In this document: positions 1 through 11,430 of the stretch, piece after piece
Layout of the letters: each line of letters begins with the position of its first letter
Position numbering within the stretch: position 1 is the stretch's first letter
Assembly: GCF_028554725.1 (NCBI RefSeq)
Contig: NC_071667.1
Span: 82,126,001 to 82,190,000, forward strand
DNA length: 64,000 bases
Direction of reading: 5' to 3'
Source: Zeugodacus cucurbitae
Lineage: Eukaryota; Arthropoda; Insecta; Diptera; Tephritidae
The notes under the pieces: model-generated
Told to the model about the DNA's origin: nothing
What the model saw: only the letters and a program-made list of their open reading frames with translations
The model's database searches: none
Position numbers and translations under genes: made by a program

Positions 1-1060
1 TCATTCACTTGTTGTTGTTGTTGTTGCAGTGGAGAATTTAAATTTTGTTGGGTGTCTTATCACAGCGTCGCTTATCGGCATTCGTAAATCTAAAATACAT
101 TTCACACTGTCATAATTCCGTATGCCCAGCGGCGGCCATGACGATTTGCGCCCCCGAAACAGTCGCTGATTTGATTTTACCTAAGCGCATTTCTTGTGTG
201 CCTTCACGGCGCTTTAAATTCCGATTTATTCACGCTCGGCACACGCGCGCATGATCAATGGCATTCCGACAGCCGGCGCGCGTACACGAGGGTGAGGAGA
301 GCGCGCGGGACGAGCAAACAATCGGTAGTTGCTTATAACGCAATCAAGATATGCCGGCTCGTCACTTTATAAACGGCGTTTTAATGAAGCATAACCAACA
401 ACGATGGAGACAGCGGCGGCGATGTTGGCGACCCGGCTGCAGAAAGTTAATAAAGCCCGAATGTCGAAACGACAACTTTTCCGTCAAAAAATTAACGCTC
501 ACAATAAAACAGCCGCCAGGGAACGCGCAGTCAGTCAGTCGGCGCGTCAAGCAGCCCGTCTACCAGCCAGCGCAGCGTCGCGTTCGCGCCAGCATATTAA
601 ATACAAAAACTTTGCCGACATTTGCTCGCACATCCTGCCTTTTAAGCCTCATTTCAGCAGGCATTCCTCGGCAAATGTTTGAGTGAGTGTGTGTGTGCGT
701 GTGTTTGCATACTCTTTCGGAGTTCCACAATATTTACATTTTCGTAGTGTAGGCACCAACTGCTTTCGTCTTTAATGAGTTTTATCTCACTTCTTTGACA
801 GTTGTGGCGCTTAATTTAAATTGGCTTTTTCTCTTGTCGCCTTTTCATACGCACTGTCCGCCTGCCTCTCAGCACCGTTGCACAGCGCTGCTGTTAACAC
901 ATTATGTGCTCTTCTTCAGCAGTGACAAGTCTGACTGTGTGTGCGGATGCTAAGGTTTCTTGCGTTTGCCGGTTGTGTGTGAGGAGCGTGTAAACTTTGC
1001 TGAAAAGGTTCATGTTTCTATATAATATAGTCTGTACATGGTTGCCATGTAGATTTTTGA
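1..1060. other. Non-coding block, CpG-containing, no gene recognised
   Basis: A TTG trinucleotide run lies at about 10-26 and a TG-rich run at about 677-704. Bases 120-660 are richer in G+C and CpG than the following kilobase. The open frames between 351 and 686 give Arg/Gln-rich translations without a recognisable domain and overlap each other on both strands, as chance frames do. The stretch is best read as intronic or intergenic; an enhancer or untranslated exon cannot be excluded. Confidence 0.5.
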
Positions 1061-4000
1061 ATTGAAATTAAGGAATCGGGAAGCTGTGTTAGATATAAAA
1101 TGTTTCGAACTCTTCTTTGAAGACACATTTCCTTGATAAATTTATTAGTCATTTAGGTTTCTCGAATAATTGTCTCGTATATGAGAATAATGAATAGTGA
1201 AAAGATATATTTTAAGAAATATATAGATATAGAGATATTGATGTGTTGATTTTCTATACTCTTTCATGTCACTATGGACCAAATGTGATCTCAAAGTGGT
1301 TTGAGTTCATATTTTGGAAACATACATATACGACTGCCGAACTCTGGAGACTCCAATCACAAATTAGGAAATATCTCTGAACTGCTTGGAGTTCCATTCA
1401 AAAAACAGTCTAGATGAAAGGTGTACAACATTTTGGAAAACTTCAAGAGATTAGTTCAGATTAGGTGAAGTATTAGGCTCTTCCGTGGGGATATCGTATA
1501 GAAATGTTGTAGACCGCTCCTATGTGATGCCAAAAAAGTTTAATGGCCGATCCAACTATTTTGGCATCACACAGGAGCGGTCTACAACATTTCTAAACAA
1601 TATCCCGTTATTTCAAAGGTCGAAATAACGTTTTCAACTTGTCACAAATCTCTTGAGGGAACCTGGATGACTATGGGATAGGAGTCAATGTGTATCTATA
1701 CCAACCTCATTAGCAAATTTTTGAAATGAATGAATTTGAAATACGCAAAAGATAAAAAATTAGGAAAAATTAAAAAATTAAAAATTAAATTAACTGTTGT
1801 ACAGAAATTTCGAAAAAATATAAATGCATTGGAGTTTACCAAAAAAAAAAACAAACCAATGTTTAAGGCTTAAGTCTTTCTACATCTATTTTCTTTCAAT
1901 ATTCATATACAAATTGTAAATGGATGGTTTTAATTTAGTAACTAAGGACCTACGGTTAATCCTGAAACTAAATAAGGATTTTCGAAAATAAAAAATATTT
2001 AATTTTAGTAAATTTAATAAAAATTAATACGAGATGAGAATTAAATTTGTTAGCAATTTCATCTTCGCTTGTCACTCTCAGGCAATGCTAGGAATACACT
2101 AAGAAAACTCAATAAACTCCAACCACCTAGAAAACCTCACCTCAAATGCGAGAGTATTGTGCGAGTATTTACAAAGAAATTTCTCGCTCGAACGCCGGTT
2201 AAGTCTAAGTAAGACGCTGCCTCCTCTGACAACAGTGGTTACAACGCAGATGGCAAGGCTGGTATGGAAGTTTTCACACGCACGAAGTTGCCACTGAAGG
2301 AGTGCGTGCCAAAGGGTGGCAGCTGTGCGTGTGTGTGTTTGTCATATTTGACGCGCGTTCAGCTGTTTGTTTATTCTAATACGCCTTAAGGTATGCAATA
2401 AAATGTTTGCGGAATATTAATTTTACTTTAAGTTTGTCTATGCGACGCCTGCAAACATTTCCTTACCTCTTTTCTCTGCCACTTTCTTCATTACGACAAT
2501 CTTTTACGTTTACGTGCTACTGTTGTTGCTCTTGTTGTTGTTTCTTGATGGTGTGTTGTTCATTGGCGTTGAGCAAATATGAAAATGTGCGCAACAACAA
2601 CTTCATTACAACACGCTGGTTGTCCTGTCGTATTTGTTTGCCTGATGCTGTTGCTGCTGTCTTTTTGCTCGTCTTCACTTCTGTGTATCACTCGCTCGCC
2701 AGCGCGCCGGCAAGGCAACACAGTGGCGACCACAAATGACGAAGATAACGAGACATTATTTAGTTTAGAAGTTTTCCAAAGGCAACAGCAGCAGCAGCAG
2801 ATTGGTGGCAGCGGTGGCAGATCGGTGGCTTTGCTGATGCTGTTGGCGGCGCTGATAACTAAATTCCACGCTCACTCCACTACTAGCGGATGGACCGAGT
2901 GTGTGGGGTTGTGTATTTGTGAAAGGGCAGCTGCGGTTGCACTTTTGCCGTTGCCATGGCAACTAAGCGCTGTGAGTTTGCGGCTGACAACAGCTGATGA
3001 CGGGTTTTATGCAAAATTGGAAATGCAAATTCAGCCCCCCCTCAACCACCCAGCACAGCGTAGTCTCTGCATGCATATGAATAATGCTTGCGGAATTCTC
3101 AACTAAAGGCAAAAGTTTGAAGTTGCGTTTTTGTGTCGCTTCTCGCTTGTATTTATTTTGTAAGCGATGTCCTTTGCGCGTATTTATTTATTTTCCTTTT
3201 TTGTTTTTTGTTATTTTTGTTTTACTAACTTATTTTTGTGGTCAGCGATTTGTGCAGCGCTGTCTTGTTGTTGCTGTTGTTGTTTGGAAATGATTTTCTT
3301 TCCTCTTCGTAACTTGATTAATTCGTGAGTGAGTAACTCAGCGGCGCTTGTAGTTATTTGCATTGTATATATTAAAAAGGAATTAGGTTGCTTTGGCAGC
3401 GGCCTCAAATGAGATTTATATGCGCGCGGCTCATTTAATATGCAAGCTTAATTTATTTACATTTTTCATTTCGCCAACAGCAAATGTAAATGAGCGCTCG
3501 CGAGTGTGAATTCGGCGTGAGTTGTAAAACAATAACTCTCACTTTTCGTTCTGGAATTTCGCGGAAAGTGCTTAAATTAAGCGCTTGCCATTAAAGGTTA
3601 AAGAGTGGAGGAAAAAAGTGTTGGGAGTGGACTTTTCTTTAAATGGATTTTTATGTAAACTCAAAAAAACGGGTTAAAGAAAAACTTCTAATAAGGACCC
3701 AAATATAATTCAATTATTAAAGGAGCCATAAAGAATAAGGTCTTGATTCACTGCTACTACTCAAAGTTGAGGTGAGGAAAGTAGAGGATTGTGCCATTAC
3801 CCCTTCCTTATGATCGAAGTAACTGTGTTTTTACAGCCTGAGATTGTTTAAGATTGAAAGATTTTGTTTGTCAGAGAGGTCTAGTTGATCTAGTCTCTCT
3901 GATCGTTGTCTAAGCTATATAAAATTAGCACATCTTGTGTTAACTCAATCAATAAGAATAAGTCTTATTCCGATAAATGGTTCTTCAAAGAATTTATAGG

Positions 4001-4139
4001 TTTGTTAGATGATTCACAAAGTATTTTCGGACTTTGAGTCAGCCGAAATGTATATTATAGAAACAAAAATCGTACGAAAGTCAGCTGGGCTTTACAATAT
4101 TTCTTCTATAATCCGCCCTCAGAGAGGTAAGATCTTTAT
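1061..4139. other. Non-coding block around the foldback
   Basis: Bases 1061-2060 are strongly AT-rich and hold only the foldback annotated separately. Bases 2400-3300 carry TTG/CAG-type runs that open several overlapping frames on both strands, including the longest frame in the window (2579-3106, 175 codons). That frame consists of a Leu/Cys-rich stretch followed by a short Gln run and has no domain I recognise. Bases 3600-4139 show nothing identifiable. Confidence 0.45.
1490..1604. repeat. Long near-perfect inverted repeat (foldback)
   Basis: The left arm 1490-1535 and right arm 1559-1604 are reverse complements over 46 bases with three mismatches, separated by a 23-base spacer. The core shared by both arms contains AGAAATGTTGTAGACCGCTC. 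A second perfect 9-bp stem (CGTTATTTC at 1606-1614 against GAAATAACG at 1622-1630) follows directly. RNA from either strand would form a stable hairpin. No target-site duplication or other copy is visible in the window. It could be a foldback mobile-element remnant, a small-RNA hairpin, or a local inverted duplication; the sequence does not decide between them. Confidence 0.9.
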
Positions 4140-4890
4140 ACTCCTAATGTTCTTTCTTGGACCCTAAGTATAGTCTTACCTTTATGGAACAATGTTTGGA
4201 AAGATATAAATTTGAAATATTTTAGAAATGACTGGGGAAATCTTATCCACTAAACTTTTCCTGTGTATAGCCTTGCATCCACATAGAAGATATTCTGCTG
4301 TCTCCTGCTTTTCTTCAACAATAGTCATTGTCAGTATACTGGCATGCCTAACCTGTAAACACTCCTACTACGGTCCTTAAGTCGTTGCTTTTAAGTTTTA
4401 ATAAACGGAATATGCGGTCCTTCTCCCAATCAGACTATGTTTATCTGCTTGTTGAGCAAGTCAGGATTGTTTCGACCGAGATGTCTATAACATATTTGTC
4501 GATTAAATATGTACAAGCGACTAGAGACATGTATATTCCCTCTTTACCCGAATTTATCTGTAAGGTGGCAACTATTGGAATGTCACTGTATCCTGGAACC
4601 CATTGCAGGTTTATCGTGAAATAGTCAGATCGTCCCATTACTAGCTCAAAGCCATTTTTCACTATCTACGATGAGACCCTAAGAGACTTTCAAGGCCGCC
4701 TGGTTGTCTGTAAACATAAATATATATTATTGTTGTTAGCATCCTCTTTGTTAAAGAAGGCCCTCTTTGACTGCAATAATCTCTGGTTGAAAGACACCGC
4801 ACCGCACCGGGTAATTGGAAAGCGATTTTGATTCATAATTCGGAAAAGACTACTCGTATATCTAGTTTGGATCGATCTGTATATATACTT
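4140..4890 (-). pseudogene. Degenerate non-LTR retrotransposon ORF2 fragment (RNase H and C-terminal end)
   Basis: Reading the minus strand downward from 4,886, successive pieces in shifting frames match the RNase H domain of Jockey/I-type LINEs. First comes IYTDRSKLD, with the first catalytic Asp and Arg in the place of the usual Gly. Then VFQPEIIAVKEGLL (catalytic Glu), a stop, FTDNQAALKV (second Asp), another stop, and YFTINLQWVPGYSDIP, the conserved WVPGHSDIP block. Further down are a TVVGVFTG block, NDYC, then EEKQETAEYLLCGCKA, which corresponds to the Cys/His-rich C-terminal region of these ORF2 proteins. At least four frame changes or stops interrupt it, and no reverse transcriptase domain is seen upstream. 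It is a dead 5'-truncated or decayed copy. The recognition rests on motif memory; the exact LINE clade is not resolved. Confidence 0.87.
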
Positions 4891-7310
4891 TTTTAACAAG
4901 CTTAAAGCTTTAGGTTACTCTTCTTCCACTTCGAGCCATCATTTTCGTCGACAGTAAATCATTTTTCTAATTTTAAGTAAATCTAAAACTATATTTTATA
5001 TTTCCATTCAAACACACTCAGGGAATGCTAATGATTTGAGTTCACACAGCACGTGCTACCACTAAGGCACCACCGCCACACAGCTATGTGGCACAGATAA
5101 AAATGCAACGTGCATTTACACATTTCTACCACAAACGCCAAAGCAACGCTGCGACAAGTATTCTCTGCAATTTATTCGCTTTAACTAACGAAAATTTTCC
5201 TACCAACACGTAGCAATGAAGTGCAATTTGTCACATTTCTGGCACATAAGTGGATGAAGTGGAAATATTCACACGTTCCTATAGACATTTCCGTTATACT
5301 TCCTATGCTTTATCAGACTTATATACATTTTTTTTGCAATTTTGCTACACTTACGGTATGCGCAATTCCTTTGTTCTATATCTACGCTGAGACTTCGATT
5401 TGTTTTGGTTTTGCTTGCGCGTTGCACGAGCATCTTGCGGGCTGAAGTTTGTATTTAATTCTTGTACTACCTTTGAGGAGGTGAAAGAGAGCATGCCCAG
5501 TAGGAAAAATTTAATTTTTGGCAGCTTAAGGGCTTTTAACATATTTTTATTTACTAGTTAAATGTTTAGGTTATAATAACCGATTGTGTAACCGACTGAA
5601 TAACTGAATAGATAACCGATTGTTTGTATTTGATATTATTTAGTTCTTATGCTAACTTAATCTTAACAGAATTCAACAAAATAACATTATACCAGTAAAA
5701 TAAACACACTTCATACCCGCTTCATATCCTTACAGGGTATCTCAGCTGACAATATTCTACGATTTTATGGAATTCTTTCACAATTTGCTCATTGCATGCA
5801 ACAATGCACCATTACGCTGTGTGCCGTTATCAAAAGAAATGTGGCAGAATTAATGTTTGAGAAGAGGCTACAGTAATACTAAGTACAACAGCGCGCGGTA
5901 CCAGGCATGTCTCAGTGTGTGGGTAAAGTAAAGTAACTGTTGTTTGCAGCACTTCGTGAGGTAGCGAAAGAAAGGCACGAAATGGTTTCAAGTGGTTTAC
6001 CGCAATGACGCCAGGGAAAGCACGCTAAGAGAATTCATTGGATTCTATGGTCACAGCGGCGCGCAGGTGTTGCAACTTGGGATTGAAAGTAACGGAGACT
6101 AAGTAAGAACTACACTTTCAAGCAGTGTGGCGGTGGTCAGCTGCGGTCGCGGTTGTGCTTGCGGTCGTTAAGATAAGACATGTCTTAGTAACGGTGGAGT
6201 GCCGCGAACGAAACTGTCACAGAACTAACTTCAGCAAGTGCTGAGCGGAAGGCAGGGCAGAGCTTTTCGCGCTCACGGAACTCGCTGATTATCGTCGAAA
6301 AACTTCTTACAAGATTTTAATATTTTCGCAAATTTTTTGCAATTTTTCTCATAATTTTAGTTCATCCTACATATACACACCATCAAATACATATATAAAA
6401 TATTTTTTTAGTGTTTTTATTCGTGCAACTTCTTTGACGCAGTGTTATATTTTGCTAAGTGCACTCGGTGGTATAAACAAGCATAAAAGTGATTTAAGTG
6501 TTGCAAGTCTGTGTGTATATGTGTGTGTGTGCAAGTGTTTGCGGCATGTTGCAACAACAACAACAGCACTTTCCAACCGCTTTGCGCGCATTTTATACTG
6601 CAAAACACTTGTCTGCGGGGGCGACGCGCCGCCGTCTTTTTTGCACCGTTATGTTTGTTATGCTCAACACCTCTTTTGTTTTCTGATAGCATAATATTTT
6701 TTATTTATTGTGCATATATACGCATTTGCTGTGTTTACTGCGCTTGGCAACAATGGTTTTAAACGCTTTTTAACACTTTGCCATGCAAACACAAACAACA
6801 CTCAGCTTGTACGTCATATTATTGTTGTTGTTGCTGCTATTGTTTTTATTATTTCTCCTCTTTTTATGCGCATACACAAGTATTTTGTGGTTTAACAGTA
6901 CTTTGTTGTTGCCTGTTCAATTCGCACGGATTAAACTTGCATGCTGTCAATCATTTGATGCTTGAACGCGCTTAACGGTGAAATCTACAAAACGCGCGTA
7001 AATATCGTTAAAAAGTTGTAAAAAACGTAAATTCCAAAGCGTAATTCACGCACGCAGCGTGTGCATTTTCACGCTGGTGGGGGTTCTGTCGAAGTGCCAC
7101 TTACAGGCCGAGAGCATGTGGCATGATACCCTTTTAATGTAGTATCAATAGAGATGGCGCTGATATGACATGATCGGTGTGCAAGTAGCAACCAAAAGAG
7201 CTGCTGAAGCCTCTCAGCATGTGAGTCACATGGTCGGCGTTAAGGCATAAATTACGTATTATCCAGTGGAGTCGTAAAAATTCCTCGTAATTTGAGCATA
7301 CATATTATGG
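4891..7310. other. Non-coding block, no gene recognised
   Basis: Bases 5,900-6,300 are richer in G+C than their surroundings and contain the perfect palindrome TAAGACATGTCTTA at 6174-6187. A TG-rich run lies at about 6,510-6,535. The overlapping short frames at 6,417-6,975 on both strands come from CAA/TTG and TG repeats and are not believable genes. Confidence 0.45.
6174..6187. promoter_or_regulatory. Perfect 14-bp palindrome containing a p53-type half-site
   Basis: TAAGACATGTCTTA is its own reverse complement. Its inner ten bases AGACATGTCT fit the p53 half-site consensus RRRCWWGYYY exactly, and AGATAAG immediately upstream (6171-6177) is a GATA-factor motif. A single half-site can occur by chance, and no second half-site is adjacent. 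Function is therefore only a possibility. Confidence 0.25.
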
Positions 7311-7319
7311 CTTGCTTGT

Positions 7320-8310
7320 GCTTACATAATTCTCAAGAAAGTACATAGTCTCGACAGGCGCGTAAAATTTTTATGTTATTGTATGCGAATTCGTGTACAA
7401 ATATTTGGTATTTGAAATAAGCTTGGTTGTGGTGTTGTCATCAATTGAAAAAAAGTCGATATTAATCGATTAATTTTGGTACCCTAAGGTACTTTTGTTT
7501 GTTTGCTTGCACGTATTAATATATTTAGTTCTTAAAATATGGTTACTAGTGTGCCTCTCATCGATTAAAGAAATATATATATAATAATATATATAGAAAA
7601 TATCGATAACTATCGATTAATCTGGATATAAAGTCTTCACAGAATGCAAAATTGGTATGTAAATAATAAATTCATATACATATATTTGGATTAATAATAG
7701 ATTAATTGAACGAAGGTGGTTTTGAGCGCTCTCATCAATTGTAGAAATCGATAATAATCGATAAATATTTCTATATAGACTCGATAAGTAATTGATTTTT
7801 CCATTTTCTGAATATACATTTAACTACTATATTTTCTTGAAATCCGGTAGGTAGTGGTATTTAAATAATTGAATTAAGAAGAAAATCGATAATAATCGAG
7901 TAAACTTGTGCTTCACAAGTGCGTAAAATGTATATTTAATTAATAAATTCATAAAACCAAATTTGTTCGTTGAAATGAGATTTAAGAATATCGATATTAA
8001 TCGATTAATATTTATATATATCGAAATACTATTGATGCAAAGTATCGATAAACCTCCGAAGTTTTTACTTAATTGCAAATACATTCAAATACTATAATTT
8101 TGTTGAAATACGATTGCTGATGGCACCCATAATGTGCGAAAAACGAAAATAATCAATAACAATCGATTAATCTAAGTACATAATCTCGCCAGGCGACACT
8201 TTTTTATGAAATTGTCTATAAATTCAAATATATGTATTTCTTTATTGACAGATTAAATCGGTGGAACTCATATTGATTGAAAAAAATCGATAATATATTT
8301 TTTTTTAATT
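7320..8310. repeat. Degenerate tandem array, units about 100-160 bp, CGATA/ATCGAT-rich
   Basis: A paired core of the type TCGATAATAATCGAT recurs near 7455, 7600, 7747, 7886, 7989, 8160 and 8287. The spacing is irregular but mostly 100-170 bases. Flanks are also related: the words AAGTACATAGTCTCGACAGG (from about 7340) and AAGTACATAATCTCGCCAGG (from about 8175) precede two of the units, and AATAAATTCATA recurs in two others. I read this as an old, diverged minisatellite or satellite-like array of about seven units. The repeated TATCGATA/CGATA words match the known DREF and BEAF-32 recognition cores in Drosophila, so boundary-element activity is possible but unproven. Confidence 0.7.
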
Positions 8311-10860
8311 TGTATTATATTAAAATACTTTATTTTAAACCAACTCCTAAAAAGAGAATAATTTACAGGGAGTTGTGGGTGAAAAATAATTTTAAATAAA
8401 TTTCCTTACTGATTATCTCTGCATTTACGTACATTATCTAGAGAAAAATGTCTGTGTATTTTACTAAACCAATTTTAGCCTTCATTAAGTAATTGCCTAC
8501 ACTACTAGAAACCCAGCAAAGACTCCTCTTCTAACCGACACAACATTTTTTTAATAGAAAATTGCAGCTAAACACTTGCAGTTTAAGCGGGCTCAGAGGC
8601 GAACTCCAACAACATTTGTGCCACAAAATAACCAACAATGTCATATGCATAAAAATTTAATTGAAAATCATAAAGAGTCAAAACAATTATGAGAGAGCAC
8701 ACACAATGGAGCAGACTTGACCAGCTGGCTGGTGCTTGTGCCTATCAAAGCGCCTGGAAGTATGCAAAGCCAACATAAGCTGTCCGGCAATGATCGTAAA
8801 AATTGCAGTGTACTCGTACACATGGGCGAGTAAGTAATTGTAATTAAAATTTATTGTAGAAATAATCTCCGGCGGCAGACAATTTTAAATTGAAAATGAA
8901 AGGATAACAATGAGCACTTTGATGACGAGAGAGAAGCACAAAGCATAGCTATTAACGCTACGGCTACAAAGTAATAAAAGTATATAGTTAATTTTATGAG
9001 CAGCAGCATTAAAAATATTATGCGAGTGAAATAGCAATTTTTTTCAATTTGCATAAATGCTTTGTCGCACGCACACACAGTCACTTCAGCTCTTTGTAGA
9101 AGTTAAAGCCTCGAGCGGGCAATACAATAAGCCGTTACCTTTTACTTAAACTGCCGAACGCAACAATTTGATGAAATTCCTGCAACGTAATGTTGCCATA
9201 AACTCGCTTGCCACCAACTTTCTCCATCATAGTCTGAGCTGAGAGCACACCGTTTTAGGTTAGGCAACACTTAATCTATCTTGGCTGCAACTTTAGCTGC
9301 TGGAAACCGCAAATCGGCAGCACACATGCCAGTCAAGCAATAAAGCAACTACAGCAAATAGAAATCACACGCACACACACATATATGTATCTTTAATTGC
9401 GTGTGTTTGTGTGGCACAACTGAGAAAACAGTTTGCGTTTGTCGTCGTGAGGAAACAAGGTCACCACTGAGTTGTCAGCGGCAAAAGTCAGTTAAATGTA
9501 GCTTGCAATGTCACAACTCGATGTTGTTGTAGTTGTTGTTGTAAGTGTTCATATTGCCAACGGTGTGCGGTATGTGGCGCTTGTTCGAGTCGGTATTGGG
9601 CATGTCAAATGAAGCGCATAGAGCAAACCGCAGCAACCACGAAAGGCAATGCACGGTAAATTGATGGTTAAAAGGCGCATAAACTACAAACACACACATA
9701 CAGACACATCAAAGCTATGATTGTGTGCGACAAGCAGCTGAAGATCTAATTCAAAGTCAACCGTGAAAGTTGTCAGCCTTAACTGTGTATGTGTGTTTGC
9801 AGCACTTTTGATATTATCTATCTATATATGCACGTCTTTTCATATGTATTTGTCCATCAATGTATGTGTGCCTGTCTTCTAGCCAGCCTTTTGCGGTGAC
9901 TTTGTATAGGTTTCCTTTCGAAAATATTTGATATTACATCTTTCGACCTGGTAAAAACATATATGCGGTCGAACGAAAACCAAGTACTATCTGCCATCGA
10001 TAAATGTGTGCAATAACGGTGTATATGTGGGTAAATATATTTCATATAGAATGAAAACTGAAAGTCGCGTAGACATTTTGTGCCATAATGTTGCTATAAA
10101 CATCACAATTTAAATGAGAAATTCAGTTGAATTTAATGAAATTTGAGTATAGTTAACAGTTTTGATCTTTTAATTACAAAAATAACAAAAATATTAGAGA
10201 ATATAATTCGAGCGAACGTAGTTCTTTTATACCGTCCAGATCATTTTCAATCCAGAAATTATAGTTATCTGGATATAGTACATTGTGCTGACACTAGAGG
10301 CTCTCAAAATAGTTGAGTTATTCATGGTGACGTTCCAGAAAAGTTAGCTTTCCAAATTTCGCGCTTTGAACAATAAGATCATGGAACAAAATGCCGAAAT
10401 TGCTGGATTATGTCATTAAATGACCTTAGCTGATATAATTCCCTCTCAAGCCTTGTTCTTGCCTGCAAAGTTATGATGAAAATCGATGGTGAGTGAATTG
10501 GTTGTTCTATAGGGTTGGGTTAGATTTTGAGAGAGAGAGGCTAGGTTACTTTAGGTTATGTTCTATGGCATAACTCCACAAGAGAAGAACACACTTAGAA
10601 TATAAAAGAAAGTCCTTTTTAAAGCCAGTATCACCCCTTATCACTAATTCCCGAGGGTGTTTCGAAAAGCGATATCCAGGTTATTTTAGACTCGATCTCG
10701 CAAGGAAAGTGATAGAAAGAGGGGGAGAGTAAAATTAACTCGTAACTATTTTCGGTCACTTTAGAAAGAAATGAGAATATAATAAGCAGTCATCATGATC
10801 ATGATGAAGTGCGTTCTGATAATCCAATATAAAAGATTTTAGTATATACATATGTATATA
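8311..10860. other. Non-coding block, no gene recognised
   Basis: The stretch has short CA/TG runs (around 9,370, 9,690 and 9,790) and TTG runs (9,521-9,545). No open frame exceeds about 80 codons and none resembles a known protein. I see no element boundaries. Bases 10,500-10,800 are simple GA- and AT-rich sequence. Confidence 0.45.
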
Positions 10861-10879
10861 TAGAACATATATAAAAAAA

Positions 10880-11010
10880 ATTCTTCAGTATATGTGTATG
10901 TTACTGAACTCCTCCTCAACAGCTGGACCGATTTGAACGAAATTTTTTGTGTGTCTTCAGATGGATTTGAGAATGGTTTGTAGTCACCATTTGGTCCTAA
11001 TTAAGTTAGG
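10880..11010. repeat. Possible interspersed-repeat fragment
   Basis: The stretch containing ACTCCTCCTCAACAGCTGGA, then CCGATTTGAACGAAATTTTT, resembles a segment I associate with dispersed insect DNA repeats. No terminal repeats or duplication are seen, so its limits and class are unknown. Confidence 0.3.
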
Positions 11011-11219
11011 TATTTAATTAATTTTAGATGTATATATATTTTTTGATGCTTTAAATTTGATAAAAATAGATCGCGTCATTATTACTGTATAGAAACCGTC
11101 TAAAGGGATATAAAATTGTTTTTGGTTGAGAAATGTTTTATAATTGGAAATCGTCTATCGGGTCCGCTTTTTGATATATTTAGAACGAGCATCAGAATTT
11201 TTGTAATGGTATTTTCCTG

Positions 11220-11223
<4 letters not shown>

Positions 11224-11275
<52 letters not shown>
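11224..11275. repeat. (AG)n microsatellite, 52 bp
   Basis: An uninterrupted AG dinucleotide run of 26 units. Such tracts bind GAGA factor in flies and are prone to length polymorphism. It opens a poly-(Arg-Glu) frame that is an artefact of the repeat. Confidence 0.98.
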
Positions 11276-11277
<2 letters not shown>

Positions 11278-11430
11278 TACTTGGGAATCTATCATCACGA
11301 AGGACTTGGTCCAACTGTTGTAGTTTTGCTTATTTCATCTAGTTCTCTTGCTAATGTATTATAATAAAGAAAAAATATGAAAAAGATATAAAACAAGTAA
11401 GGAAAGGCTAAGTTCGGGTGCAACCGAACA

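Noticed and set aside
2579..3106. Longest open frame (175 codons) with Leu-rich stretch and Gln run
   Set aside because: The translation is driven by CTG/CAG and GCA repeats, other frames on both strands overlap it, and no domain is visible.
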